Position numbers and translations under genes: made by a program. 64,000 nucleotides of DNA from Haberlea rhodopensis (taxonomy: Eukaryota; Streptophyta; Magnoliopsida; Lamiales; Gesneriaceae), in NCBI GenBank assembly GCA_907163345.1, contig CAJQUN010000035.1, positions 3,035,973 through 3,099,972 of the forward strand, in the 5' to 3' direction. The notes under the pieces are model-generated. The model did not search any database. It saw nothing but the letters and a program-made list of their open reading frames with translations, and had not been told where the DNA came from. Positions 11,098 to 23,500 of this stretch are shown one piece after another. Within the stretch, counting starts at the first letter, position 1. The number at the start of each line of letters is the position of its first letter.

Positions 11098-13260
11098 ATC
11101 CCCCACATGAATTAAATTAATGCATGATGTAACTGAGCACTATTAAAGAACTATTATGACATCTAGAGATATAGCTTGAGGCTTTGAATCTTCCGTAGTA
11201 GTATTCAATCGGATTTTGTTGACTTAATAATGAACTTATAGTCTTGATCTATTTAGTCGTTGTGTAAACCTAGACAATTGAACCAACACCATAACAATTC
11301 TAACCTTCGTATTGGTTTCTTATGGTTGTGTCCATTCTGGCCATGGATCACGTTTGGTTTTCATAAGTGCTTTTCAATTTGAAGCGGCCACACTTCGAAT
11401 TTACATAGGTGATCTCCTATAAAGGTATCCCGCTATACTCCAACATATTCTAATATGTCTTAGGAATCATTAAAAGCCTTTTGCCTATCCTCGTACCCTT
11501 TTTGCAGGCTACACCCCTTATCATAGGATTGGGTTGGAGAGTGATCTCCAAGGTGTTTATACAATCTCATAATTTAGTTGTCCCTTTTGAACATAGATCT
11601 TGGGATCTCCGGTCATCAATGTTGGGTATCCATTATGAGATTTTGATTATAGGGTTTTAAACTCATTTCCCTCGATAAACTTCCACATGATCTCTCGGTT
11701 AACTATTTTAAATACGGATCCGCGGTTTCATATAATCACTCATGATTATGCCATTAGAGATCATTTTGTCATATAGCATTATCGCAACACGTTTTAGTTG
11801 CATGCACATGATTTTTCTCTAACAACTTATAAAATCACTCGGCCGAAAAAGCTTTACATGTTTTTCATAGAGGATTTTCCACAACAATATATCTTCAGTT
11901 TTGGTAATCACATCACCACTTTTGCATCATTTTATCCTTTTAGGATATTTTCATCATCGAATTTTAAGCGTTGTTAACGCGTTATTACTTACAAAATTCG
12001 AGATTAGAGGAAATACTCAATTTTAATTCACAATTCAAAATTTGTAAGCACATAAAAATTACAAGTTCAAGATTCTATTTCTTGCAAACTTGAAATTTAA
12101 ACACAAAGCTTAAAATTTGAAACTCGAATTAATCATTGAGTTTTTATTCTTCAAATGTCTTGTAAACTTTAATTCCAAGTATTGTTCTTGATGCACACAT
12201 TTCAAAATATCTCGTTCACATTTTTCTTTGTTTACTTGATGATTTTTAAATTGCTTCTCCAATGAGCATATCATCAATATACAAGCATACATATGCTTAG
12301 GAGTGTACACATTTATCACACTCGTTGATCTATTTGACAACATTATTTGTCAAACTCTTCATGTCGCTTATTTGACGTTTGTTATGACTTCACTTAAGCC
12401 TTCATATTTCTAGTTAAGCCAAGTATCCCCACATTTCAAATATTGTAGGACACTCTCTTTTCCTTCAAAGGTTTTTCTGTCCTTGCCTAAATGTGTTACT
12501 TAGTATGTGATTGAATCCTAGAGTTGCAACCCCCCCCCCCCCCCCCCACAACTTCGGGTAGTAACGAAGTGCACTGGCCTTCAAACTTTCGTGTTTCAAA
12601 TTCTAAGCGTTATCGTCTTACAAATCCAAATTCAAGTTTTTATTTCTTGAGACTTTCGGATTTAAGCGTACTTGCTTACAAAAGTTGAAACTTAGATAAT
12701 ATTCTCAAACTCGGTTCACAATTTGCAATTTAAGCGTACTAACTAAGAAACATGAATTCAAGATTTTAAATCTTGCAAATTATAGCTTAGAAATTCAAAA
12801 TGAACCAATTACAACGCCTAGACAAAATTTGTGGCTTCGATTTATCACTTGTGTTTTAAGCGTACAAAGCTTAGAAATTTGAATCAAGATTTTATAGTCT
12901 TGCAGATTCAAGCTTAAGCGTCAAATTTTTAGACAACACAAGTATACTCTACTCACAATTTTCCCATAGCAAAATTCATTTGCTAAATGTTATTGCAATC
13001 TCATTATTGAAGTGTTTAAACAACTCATTGGCCTTGTTTTTGCTTCATAACAAAAAAAGTCACAACAATATCATGTGCAAATATTGATAAAGTAACAAAT
13101 TATTTTTCTCACATCTCTAGTTTGCACAATATTTCCATCACAAACATCATTGTGAGTTAACTCTAGAGACGTTACGATTCTTCTAACAAATGAATGACGA
13201 TTTTGTAACTTAGTGCCCACACAAACAATTTAACATTACAATTTGTGCTGTGAACTATGG
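11098..13260 (-). other. Non-coding internal region of the copia-like element
   Basis: About 2.1 kb between the LTR/PPT and the gag fragment. No reading frame on either strand resembles copia protease, integrase, RT or RNase H. It contains a run of 18 C at 12530-12547. It is either a non-coding (LARD-like) interior or a remnant of deleted pol. Confidence 0.5.
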
Positions 13261-13344
13261 TTTAAATGATCCTAACAATCATGCCACAAACCATAAGATT
13301 CAATACAAGAAGTAATACCATAAATTTTATTGATTTCAACAAAT

Positions 13345-13729
13345 TTATCATTTTGAAATCCAGGAATCTCCCAACGATGAATTTCTTCATGCCGGCATCC
13401 TCGGATTTGTACTTTTTCTCCAAGGATTCCCACAATTCCTTGGCCGTCTTCACTAGACAATACACATTGTATAATGTGTTATCCAGTCCATTGATAATAT
13501 AATTCTTGCACATGAAATCGTTTTGATTCCACGCATCAACCGCAACCCTCTTTTGGTTGTCGGTTTCATCATCCATAATAGTAGGAGCATCCTCATTGAG
13601 GAACCTTGTCAACCCCAAGGTTGTCAAATAAAACATCTTTTGTTGTCATCGCTTGAAATCGTTCCCATTGAACTTTTCAGGTCTTTCACCATGATGAACG
13701 GAAGTCGTTGTTTCACTCGACGAAGCCAT
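13345..13729 (-). pseudogene. copia gag fragment (UBN2/gag-polypeptide type), broken
   Basis: Starts at the ATG 13729-13727 and encodes a copia Gag N-terminus. The frame is stopped by TGA at 13648-13646 and continues unchanged afterwards with family features: a MFYLTTLGLTRFL block, an AW-x-x-ND-x-C-like segment, LW-x-x-LEKKY and KKF-x-x-GRFLDFKM. Family similarity is lost near 13345. It lies directly inside the 5' LTR as expected of gag. Confidence 0.75.
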
Positions 13730-13756
13730 TTGTTGCTAATATTGTCTTAAGATTGT

Positions 13757-14268
13757 TGTACAAAATTTATGGATGTGTATCTTAGGAAAGTAGCAAGCAA
13801 AAAAAAAAACAAATGACTTTTTAGTAAGAATGTCGAGACGAGATTTATAATATCTGTCCTTAAGACAATATTGCCCCGCTAAGGTGCTAACGATTTACTT
13901 TGGCAATTTGGCTCCCAAGATACAACGATTATGATTTGTGATAGGAGCACTCCAAATCACAAAGCTTTTAAACCACAAAGGTTTTAAAACGCTCAATATG
14001 CAACAAGGATGAAGATCCACAAAATTACTCAAATTTTGATATTCTATATGATGTGAATTTCTAAAATTCCATGTATAATTCATTTAAGAGTTGTTTCTTA
14101 TATAGTATACCAAGTGGTGTCATCAAGAGACATCATTTGGAAGCATCCAATCATGAAAAAATTGCACCCCAACATGAATGGTCACACCATTTAATTCAAA
14201 TCATCCAATCATAAAACTATGCACAACGATATGAATGGAAACACCATTTAATTCAATTCAAATTTTCA
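13757..14268 (-). repeat. 5' LTR of the copia-like element
   Basis: Partner of 10587-11097. On the minus strand it ends just before the leader and gag start. I found no convincing initiator-tRNA primer-binding site next to it. Confidence 0.7.
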
Positions 14269-16290
14269 ACGGTTTATTTATCCTTTAGTAGTTCGTAACA
14301 TGCATATTCATTCATATATAATGATTTATCTTCGAATTTTTAGATTCTAGTTTATCTTTCTGTTTCGCTCCTAAGCCCTGCATACCTGTGTATCTTAGTA
14401 GGCCTTGTGCTTCAACTAACAATGGTAAGCACGACAGCCAGGATTGGATTCAGTAATCAAGAGAAGAAACACGTAACTGAATCGGATACTACCGTGTAAC
14501 ATACAGCAATTGAAATCCATCATTTCGCTCCAAAAATTCAGATATCTTAAGTCAATCCAATCCTCACAATTAAGCTAAAACAGCAATCTAACGATGAGAA
14601 CAATTACCTGCCGGAAGCTGCGGCATCAACTTTCTTCCTCTTTGGTGGAGGCCTTATTTTCATTGGTGCAGATTTCAATTTTTTTTTTTGACAACGGTGC
14701 AGATTTCAATTAAGCTGCTTGAGTTGATCCCTAATCACACTGTCACAGTAGCTCGCGGACACCGTGTATAAACCGTTCTGAAAAGAGGGATGATATGAAC
14801 CAAATTAGTGACGTAATGGAAATTGAAATATTCATATATTTTGGTCATTATTTACTGCCCATTCTTCGATTATCCATACACGTTATAATCATGACTTTTT
14901 GTTAAAACTTTTATTAATCATGGGAGTCGGGAGGCAGAGGTGGGAGGAATCATATATATGAGATCTCTTACTTGATAAATAGATGATAATCAGGGACGGG
15001 TATAAGATTTTTACCAAATGGGTAAAAGATATTAAAATTAAAAATTGAGGGGGGGAAAATTTAGGAGGTCAAATTATAACTTAACTGTGACAAACTAATA
15101 AAATATAATTTTAGAGAATAAAATGTAACTTATAATGAAAAATTCATTTAGGGCAAATATTAATTTTTTTTTGGCAAGGAGACACTTGCCCTTTTGCCCC
15201 AATATATATTTGTCGGTGATAACAACCACTAAGCCAAGATAGTCAATTTATAATCATGAGTTGTGATGGCAGGGATGGCCGCCATGGTGCAATTTTTTAG
15301 ACTAAACCCATAACCAACAATACGTGGGGAGAAATCTTCCAAATTCTGTGTGGGACAAATTCTTCACTGAGATATTGTGGAGGTTTATCTTGGGTTTGGA
15401 TCCTATTGGTTCGCTCCTCAGATACCTGTCATCTGTGCACATCTCTCGAGTTATTTGGTGGCGGTCCTGGATTTCACGAGGGTGTCAGAATCCTGAAGTA
15501 TCTTTTTGTTTTTAAGGACACATTGCTCCACGAAGTAGTATTGAGTTGTTGCTTTTCAAAAGCTCCCACTCTCTCCCAACACTATATTCCAATTGGAGGC
15601 CTCAATTTCCACTTTTTTTTATATGAATTTTTGACCATTTTATTGTTTATTTACTTATTTCAAGATTCCGATTACCAATTCTGATGTTTTGATTAATATG
15701 TGGCACAATTTATTGACCATTGATGACATATGCATTAATAGAAAATTCCCTCTTCAAATACTTATAGAATCCCGACCAAGTACTATACTATAAACCTCAA
15801 GAAGTTGGATTAAAAGAATAGAACTTCGCCTTTTTAGGTGCAATCAACAATATAGGTTGGTTCAATATACAAAATATATTGATGTATGAACGTAACATAA
15901 CATAACATATAATATACTACTATATAAAAATTATGGTTAACATAATTGGTCATTGCTCTTTAGGATATCATCAAATAAACTTATGGATAGCGAGCCAATA
16001 ATTGTTTATTTCATTGGATATTGAAAACTGAAACAAATTGCTCATATTTTAGCAATTTTCAGTGAAATTTATTCATTATAATTATTATTTGTGTTCAAGA
16101 GAGTGGAAGATAAAGTAATATACTTCAAGTTTCCCAATTTTTTTCAGGTCTCTATGGGGTTATATTTAAATAGGACAGTAGGGTTTTGTTCTTGCATTAA
16201 AGAATTGGACCGATTATTTATGTGGATATCCACTGGATTTATCATTGTTTGAGTACATGGGGTAAAATGATACTCCATTTTAACATGATT
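14269..16290. other. Intergenic DNA with a possible orphan exon
   Basis: Mostly AT-rich DNA without a supported gene, apart from the possible first exon at 14608-14663 (-). Small frames at 15324-15684 (+) carry no domain. The phrase GAAATCTGCACC occurs twice around an A/T run near 14665-14710, a small local duplication. Confidence 0.4.
14608..14663 (-). CDS. Possible first coding exon of an unidentified gene
   Basis: On the minus strand an ATG at 14663 opens 18 codons with a basic, proline-rich sequence containing PPPKRKKVD, which resembles a classical nuclear localisation signal. It ends AG followed by the donor GTAATT at 14607. No downstream exon was recognised before the copia element begins about 340 bp further on. 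It may be the remnant of a gene broken by that insertion, or chance. Confidence 0.25.
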
Positions 16291-16793
16291 AGGTTGCGAA
16301 CCGATGTTAAAGAATCAGCGGATGAGTTGTGGTTAGGAGTGAAATGCCACTCGAACCCAGAGCTAGCTGGTTCTCCCCAAAATGCGTTGAGGCACATCAG
16401 TTGATTGGACATCTAGGGGTAATGCACTATTTCGATGCGAGCCTCGAGAGCGGTACCAAATCGAGGCAAACTCGGAATACTATATATGACCTCAAAATAA
16501 CATGGGTCAAGGTCGGCCAGTGAGACGATGGGGGATAGCTTCATCATCGAGAGGAAAACAGCCCAGATCACCAGTTAAGGCCTCTAAATGATCGCTCAGT
16601 GATAAAGGAGGTAGGGGTGCAGAGACAGCCATGAGGTTTGCAAAGAAACAACCACCCTTGAAAGAGTGCGTAATAGCTGATTGATCGAGCACTCTTGAGC
16701 CGAAGATGAACGGGGTTAAGCGGTCTGTCGAAGCTGTGGGATGTAAAAATACATCGGTAGGTCGTAGAGGAGCGTTCCGCCTTAGAGGGAAGC
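16291..16793 (+). pseudogene. Nuclear insertion of plastid 23S rDNA (NUPT fragment)
   Basis: About 500 bp matches the middle of plastid 23S rRNA, with diagnostic stretches such as GATGAGTTGTGGTTAGG, CCAGAGCTAGCTGGTTCTCC, CAGTGAGACGATGGGGGATA and GCGTTCCGCCTTAGAGGGAA. It carries many C-to-T and G-to-A changes and small indels (for example extra bases before GAGGAGCGTTCC), and lacks both ends of the gene. It is therefore a decayed nuclear copy and not a working rRNA gene. Confidence 0.92.
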
Positions 16794-17050
16794 CTTTGGA
16801 TGGATGGAAGAATTTCATTTCAACAATGATTTGAATTGACTTCAATAATTAAAAATTTGAAATATATTGGTATTGTTTAAAAAACATCTTAAAATTGAAG
16901 ATAATAGATTTGAAATCCATTGATTTTCAAACAATTTGAATGAATTTATATTAAGGATTCGAAATCTAAATTAATCAAATCATTCAATCCAAACGGAGTC
17001 GTATAGAAATTCTATTTTCTTACTAGTTTAACTTGTACTTGGTTAAACTA

Positions 17051-18888
17051 CCAATAAATAGGGGTTATTTTTTAAATTATTATAAAAAAAAATAAAAATT
17101 TATGAATTACCGTAAAATAAAACTACATTATTAATTTAGGGTAAATCGTTACTTTGAGTAACGAATTCAACTTTTAAAAAGTTGAATTCGTTACTCAAAG
17201 TAACGAATTCAAATGGTTTATATTATAATAATAATATAATATAATATTTTATAATATATTATAATAATAATATAATATAATATTTTATAATATATTATAA
17301 TAAATTATATCAATATAATATTCATATATACAAATATATATATATGTATACGTATATATAATAATAATAATAATAATTATTATTATTATAAATAATAAAA
17401 AACAATAATAATATTTGTATTTGGGTCTTGCTGGATATAACAAACCATTTCAAACATGTGTACACAAACAAATCACATGCTTACATACATAACAACGACA
17501 ATCTGATTAATTGTAAAAACGGATTCTGTAAAAATGGATTATAATAAAAATAATAATAATAATAATAGTCATTATTATTATTATAAAAATATTAAATCGT
17601 GGGGCATGTTCTGCCTACGATCATGGTCCGACGAGCTGGTAACGAGGCCCATTAGAGGGTGCCCTCAGCACGGGGAGCAGTGTTTTGAAAATCGGACCGG
17701 ACATAAAATTGATGCTCTTAATGGTTAAATGTGATGACGTCAGCATTATATAATATCTATTTTATTTTTTGTAAAATACATATATAATGTATTTGCTATA
17801 ATTTCAAATTGTTTATAATAAAAAATATGATTACACCTATAATACATGTCAAACTTCAAAAATCAGATCAATCCAAATGTCAAACATAAAATAAAAACAA
17901 TAAAACATCTCAAAAATCACAAGCGTTACCCAAAAAGAACAATGTTACAAAATCATAAAAAAAATTTAAAAAATCATGAAATGATTCACATATTTTATAA
18001 CTTACGAGAAACTAAATAGATTTATATATAATATGCAAGACACATTTATGAAATTATATGGATTTTTTGTACATACATGAATATTATTTCGTAATTATTT
18101 CAATAACAATAAATTATATATAATATATTTTTGTATGTATGTGTATAATTATATGTAACTAGAATTATTAATATTACATATAATCTGGGGAAAGACGGCG
18201 TATATCGAACAAAAAAGTCACCAGTTGGACCGACCATGATCGTGGGCATATCATATCCCAGATTTGTAATTATTATTTTGAATTAACGTAACACATTGTA
18301 ATGATGCATCTCATATTTTACATCACACGTTGTAAGGATGCAATTCATGTTTTACATCACCTTCAAATTATAATAATATTAATATAATATACATATATAT
18401 ATATAATTATAATTATAATAATAATAATGTTTAATAATAATTATAATAATTATTATTATTATAAAAATAAAATAATAATTATTATATAAAAATAAAATAA
18501 TTAATAAAAATAATTTTTATTATAAAAATGAAGTGATAATTATAACGTTCGTTTTTTATTTTGGTTTTAGTTTTTTTAATTTAAATTATGAAATGATATA
18601 TACCGTATTTTTATATTTAATTTTTTGTGAATTGTAATAAAAAAATTTATGGTAATATGATAATTTATATGGTAGGTGTGATGGTAATTTGTAAGATTGA
18701 GAAGTGCATAACATAAATTATTGGCATAGATGGCAAATGTGATGATAATATTTTAGATTGACAGTGGCATGAATGTAATTAGACATTGGTCTGAAATGAT
18801 ACCGAATTTTATGTTCGGATCGATTTTGAAAACACTAGCTCGGGATACACATGTTCGTAATTGGTTGTCATTCTCGGCACTAATAAAA

Positions 18889-18927
<39 letters not shown>

Positions 18928-19520
18928 CCCACAAGTAGAGGGAGTACTCCCCGTGCTGAGAGCAGCCTCTAATGGCGCCTCGTTACCAGCTCATCGGCCA
19001 TGATCGTAGGTAGAACATGCTCCATGATTTAATATTTTTATAATAATAATAATAATTATTATTATTATTATTCTTATTATAATATGTTTTTACAAAAAAT
19101 TGGATTGCCTTTATGTGTGTAAGCATGTGATCTGTTCATATATATATATATGTTTGGAATGAGTTATCATGTTCGGCAAGACCTAAATGCAAATTCTATT
19201 GTTTTTATTTTTATTTTTATTATTTATAATTATAATTATAATTATAATATTATGTGCGTATATATATATATGTTTATGTATATATGTATGAATATTATAT
19301 GATATTAATATATTATATATATTATAAAATATTATATTATTATTATAATATTAAATTTTTGAAATCGTGACTTTGAGTAACGATTTCAACTTTTTAAAAG
19401 TTGAAATCGTTACTCAAAGTAACGATTTACCTTAATTACGTAATTTAATTTATTTTACGGTAATTTATAAATTTTTATTTTTTTTAATAATAGTTTTAAT
19501 AATAAGTCCAATAAATAGGG
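17051..19520. mobile_element. 2.4-kb foldback element with long inverted arms
   Basis: The left arm (from 17064) and right arm (to 19507) are inverted copies of several hundred bp. Matching blocks run from the outer AATTTAT-AATTACCGTAAAATAA stretch, through a hairpin built on CGTTACTTTGAGTAACG, down to an inner block containing CAGCACGGGGAG on the left and its complement near 18948 on the right. Exact 13-bp direct repeats CCAATAAATAGGG flank it (17051-17063 and 19508-19520). The arms contain many ATA/TAT microsatellites. No coding capacity. A hAT-type MITE occupies part of the loop. Confidence 0.8.
17679..18836. mobile_element. MITE of the same family as 179-905, inside the foldback
   Basis: Starts AGTGTTTTGAAAATCGGACC and ends with the near inverse complement, from GGATCGATTTTG to AAAACACT. 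Its left half aligns with the reverse complement of the right half of the MITE in malic enzyme intron 1, including a TGACGTCAGCATTA-like block. No clean 8-bp TSD is visible, so a flank may have been altered after insertion. Confidence 0.65.
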
Positions 19521-19703
19521 CCTGTTTGGAATGAAAAATGATGAAACCTCTTTTAGCCTGTTTTTTTGTAGCAGCTTTTGTACATAATGGAAACAACCTA
19601 GATTCTAGCCTCTAATCCTGTTAATACCATCTCAAAAATTTTTGAACGTCCTACTCTGTGTCTGCAATCTACATTGTTTAAAACTAAGCGAAAAGAGGAA
19701 AAT

Positions 19704-21193
19704 ATGGTAAGAGCGACTAGGTGGTTAAAATCCCTGTTCGGAATAAAGGTTAAAGAAAATGAAAGAAAGGAATATTCCGGTGGTGACCCGAAAGACATGA
19801 ACCGGTGGAGCTCTGGCCGTTCCGGAAGGGACGACGGTGTTTTGTGCAATAATCCCACAACCATTCCGCCCAACATTACGCCTGCGGAGGCAGCGTGGCT
19901 GAGGTCTTTCTATTCCGTGTCCGACAAGGAGCAGAGCAAGCACGCGATAGCGGTTGCAACAGCTTCGGTGGCAGCTGCTAACGCAGCTGTGGCCGCCGGA
20001 CAGGCGGCGGTTGCGGTGGTTCGTCTCACCAATCAGGGAAGAGGGACGGTGGTGGTTGGTGTCCGGGAAAGGTTTGCCGCTGTCAAGATTCAGAAAGTTT
20101 TCCGTGGATACCTGGTACGAATTGTAATCAACTTCAAACCTTTTTAAGCTGATTTTAACAACGAAAAAAACAAGAATAAGTTGTTTCGTTCTTTGATATG
20201 AAATTGTATTGCGTTCGACATGCATAAACAGGCCCGAAAAGCCCTTCGGGCTTTGAAGGGACTAGTAAAGATTCAAGCTTTGCTGAGAGGATATTTGGTT
20301 CGTAGACAAGCAACAGCCACACTTCATAGCATGCAAGCCCTCATAAGAGCGCAAGCCAGTGTTCGAGCCTGGAAAACTAGACGCTTCATTGGCAATGATG
20401 AAACATTCGCTTCATTTCAGGCCCAAAAATTCTTGGTGAGTTGTTAAAAACTTTAGCATGAAGATTCACATGTTTTTTTCTATAAGTTTTGAATTTTGTG
20501 ATGGGTTTAAATTTGTAGGAAAAATCTGATGACGCGAGAACTGAGCATCCAATGGCAACGCATAGCAGGAGGCTTTCTGCATCATTTGAAAATACCATCA
20601 ATACATTCAACGAAATCCCGAAAATCGTGGAAGTAGACACCTGTTGCCGGCAAAAATCAAGGTCCCGGAGAGGCAACAACACATGTATATCAGATCTCGG
20701 CGAGGACTCAACTGGAAAGGCAGTTACTTCTCCGTTTCCGAGTCGAATTCCTTCACGAATAATTATACCCAATGGTCGTTATTTCCCCGAGAAAGAATGG
20801 GCCATAGCCGGGGAAGAATGCCATTTCTCCACTGCACAAAGCACGCCAAGATTGTCCAGTTCCTGTGGGTGCAATGCACCCTCCACACCAGCAAAAAGTT
20901 TGTGTGTGGAGAACTATTTCAGCCCGAATTACACGGCGAATACACAATCATTCAGCTCAAAACTGAGGTCCCAAAGTGCTCCAAAACAGAGGCGTGAGCC
21001 AGGCCCGAAGAGGAGGCTTTCACTTCATGAGATGATGGAATCAAGAAACAGCTTGAATGGGGCCCGAATACAGAGGTCATGCTCACAAGCTCAACAAACC
21101 ATTAATTTCAAGAATGTTGTGCTTGGAAATCTTGGTAGGTCTTCTGAATTTGTTCGGGAAAGTTTCGTGGAAGAAAATGGTTATCCCAAATGA
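19704..21193 (+). CDS. IQ67-domain (IQD) calmodulin-binding protein
   Basis: Three exons, 19704-20114, 20232-20435 and 20519-21193, give 429 residues. The N-terminus MVRATRWLKSLFG is typical of IQD proteins. The IQ67 region spans exons 1 and 2 with three consecutive IQ motifs (IQKVFRGYLAR, IQALLRGYLVR, MQALIRAQASVR), interleaved with the hydrophobic calmodulin-recruitment pattern. The phase-0 intron falling inside the first IQ motif is a conserved feature of this family. An Ala-rich stretch (about residues 88-110) comes before it. The C-terminus is basic and Ser-rich (KRRLSLHEMMESRNS) as in the DUF4005 region. By family it should be a microtubule- or membrane-associated scaffold that binds calmodulin. 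The start at 19704 is preferred over the in-frame ATG at 19674 because family members begin there. Confidence 0.93.
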
Positions 21194-23500
21194 GAAAGTG
21201 GTTCGTTATAATTCACCTGATTTTTTAGAAACAACGCAAAAATCCAATCAATTATATATTGCAATTCATATGGCTTTCGTTTAGCGTAAGTACAGTTCTA
21301 AACGATTTTTTTTTTTGAATTTAAGTATATTATGTTGTTGTTCCGGGAATTTTTTGGGAATAATCGTATGGATCTGACATAACGTGAGCCAAGGATACAT
21401 AATCTTCACTGATCATTTATTACACAATCACAATATGATGATAAAACGTGTTTTATAAAGCCTATTTGACGATTGAAACTAGACCCGACCAAGGATCATA
21501 AATAACCTTGAATCGATCTGGAACCGACATGTGGTCAACGGACTGGTTAATCAGGACTACGGTTCGATGGGTCAGGCTAATAACCTGCCAATCTATAGGT
21601 GGATCGGTCAAGGGTCATAATTTTCTAACTCGTGAGCCGTCGGTTCAAGAGTTTATTTTAAGTTTTTTTTACATTTTTAAATTAAAAACATGTATTACGG
21701 TGTAGATTTGAACTCTTGACATCCAACTTGAATAAGCTTTAACCACTAAGTTATAAGAGCCTCGTTGATCTAAATAGATTATTATAATTTATATATATTA
21801 ATCAAACAAATACATTTTTACATATTTTGATTATTTGAATTTTTCACGTCGTTTTATGATTAAAGGAAAATAATTCAAATATTTTTTTACACTTCTTTTT
21901 TCAAATTAATATAATTTTAATTTTTTTTTAAAAACAACCAGGATCAAACCGTAATCGTTTGTTAACTGGAACTGAAACCATAACCGATGGTTCATGAACC
22001 GTAACCAGGTCAAGAAAGGATAAGGTTAGAGATCGATGCTTTTTGAACCATCGAACCGGCGACCGTGAACCGTGATTTGAACTTAATTACATTGATTTTT
22101 TTTCATGTTTTGCAAATATAGCAACTTAATCGTTTATATAAATAAATCAATACTTAGAATAATTACTAATTTATGAATTTAAGAAGTTTAAATTATAATT
22201 TAAATGGTTAAAGTAATAAATAACGAACAATATGCTCAAAAGCTTAATAAATTCTCTTAGTGTTTCGTTTTTTATGAAAACTTATCTTATTGACTATATA
22301 CATTTCAAATACTTATTTTGATGAATATACATTAAAATTTTATTGTATTTCATGTTAAATATTACACAATACATTTAAGATTTTGACAAATTCTAACCAA
22401 AGGGTCAAAAGCAATGAACAATAAATAATAAGTTTAAGAATTTAGTAACACCATACATTTTAATTTATATCAAATATAGAGTATGAGAATGCTATCATTG
22501 GTGATTGAATTTGTTTATCTATTACATGTATTATCTTATTTGAATATGTAACTGATTATATACATTTATTTGATTTATTATTTTAAAATTTTGTTTTACA
22601 TGGAATTAAAAGTAATCAATATACTTTACAAAGATCTATTATTGTATAAAATAATTATGCGGAGTATCGAATCTAACAAAGAGGAAAACACACATAACAT
22701 GTTAATTATTTTTAGCAAAAATCAACAATAAATATTAATAAATAAAATTTATTTGTATCTTAATATCCATTTGACAATTTCATTTGTTATTATACTTTGT
22801 ATCACTAAGTTATGATTATTATAATATGATGATTAGTTGTCATTACGTTTGTTCCATCCATGGAAATCATGATTTAAGCATTATTAATATCTATTATTTT
22901 GTTATTTGTTAGTTTACTTTTCTTAATATGTCGGGTTTCAATCGATAAATGTTTTATTTAAATTTGTTTCAGTTCAGGTTGTAGTTTACATCATATCTAA
23001 TTTATGTCTACGTGCATCAGACGTACTTTATGCTAGTAAATAATAAATATTTAGAAGAAATTTTGTTGAAAATGGAATTTTTCACTCTTTAGCATTAACT
23101 GTCGGATCTGTATTAACGATGATTTGATGTAGTGGATGTAAAATTTATATTTTTAAAACTAAAATATGAAAATAAAAAAAAAAACATTTTTTCAAACTTA
23201 ATGTTGTCCACTCTGGTTATATTTCTTAGTTTTTTTCATTTTATATTCAACCAAGAACGAATTCAAGCAGGAGAAAGACATATAATGGCTTTAAGTTCAT
23301 TCCACTGACATGAAAATGGATATAAATATATGGTACACCAAGATTTACCGAATAACAAGCATAAAAAAGGCTCACAATCTTAAAATGAAATCTGTAGACG
23401 GTTGGTTGTGTTGGTTTTTGTGAAGGTCGAAAACAGTAATTTAGTAGATACAAACATATATGCCGGCGCTTAAACTCAGAACAGTGTTATGGATAGTTGA
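21194..23500. other. AT-rich intergenic DNA between IQD and MKK6
   Basis: Convergent intergenic region holding the 3' UTRs of both neighbours. The segment about 21470-22090 is less AT-rich and repeats motifs of the GAACCG and CGGTTC type in both orientations, typical of a degraded MITE, but I could not define ends or a TSD. No gene is supported. Confidence 0.45.

Larger units (their letters stand above)
10587..14268 (-). mobile_element. Decayed Ty1/copia-type LTR retrotransposon, minus orientation
   Basis: Two related LTRs of about 511 bp flank 2.66 kb of internal sequence. The gag-like fragment next to the right-hand LTR reads on the minus strand, so the right LTR is the 5' LTR. A purine-rich tract on the minus strand (complement of ATCCCCCACATG at 11098-11109) borders the left LTR as a 3' PPT should. 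No protease, integrase or reverse transcriptase is present. I found no clean TSD, and the LTRs differ at many sites, so the insertion is old. Confidence 0.75.

Noticed and set aside
12530..12547. Run of 18 C as a possible structural or regulatory element
   Set aside because: A simple homopolymer inside a decayed retrotransposon; length is unreliable in sequencing and no partner G tracts make a regular pattern.
16507..16845. Minus-strand 112-codon frame and plus-strand frames at 16222-16523
   Set aside because: They overlap the plastid 23S rDNA fragment and are by-products of it.
17679..18836. 8-bp TSD for the MITE inside the foldback
   Set aside because: The flanks (CGGGGAGC and AGCTCGGG) do not match as a direct repeat, so no TSD is claimed.
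20386..20772. Minus-strand frames over the IQD gene
   Set aside because: Shadows of IQD exons 2-3, where plus-strand splicing and the IQ motifs are clear.
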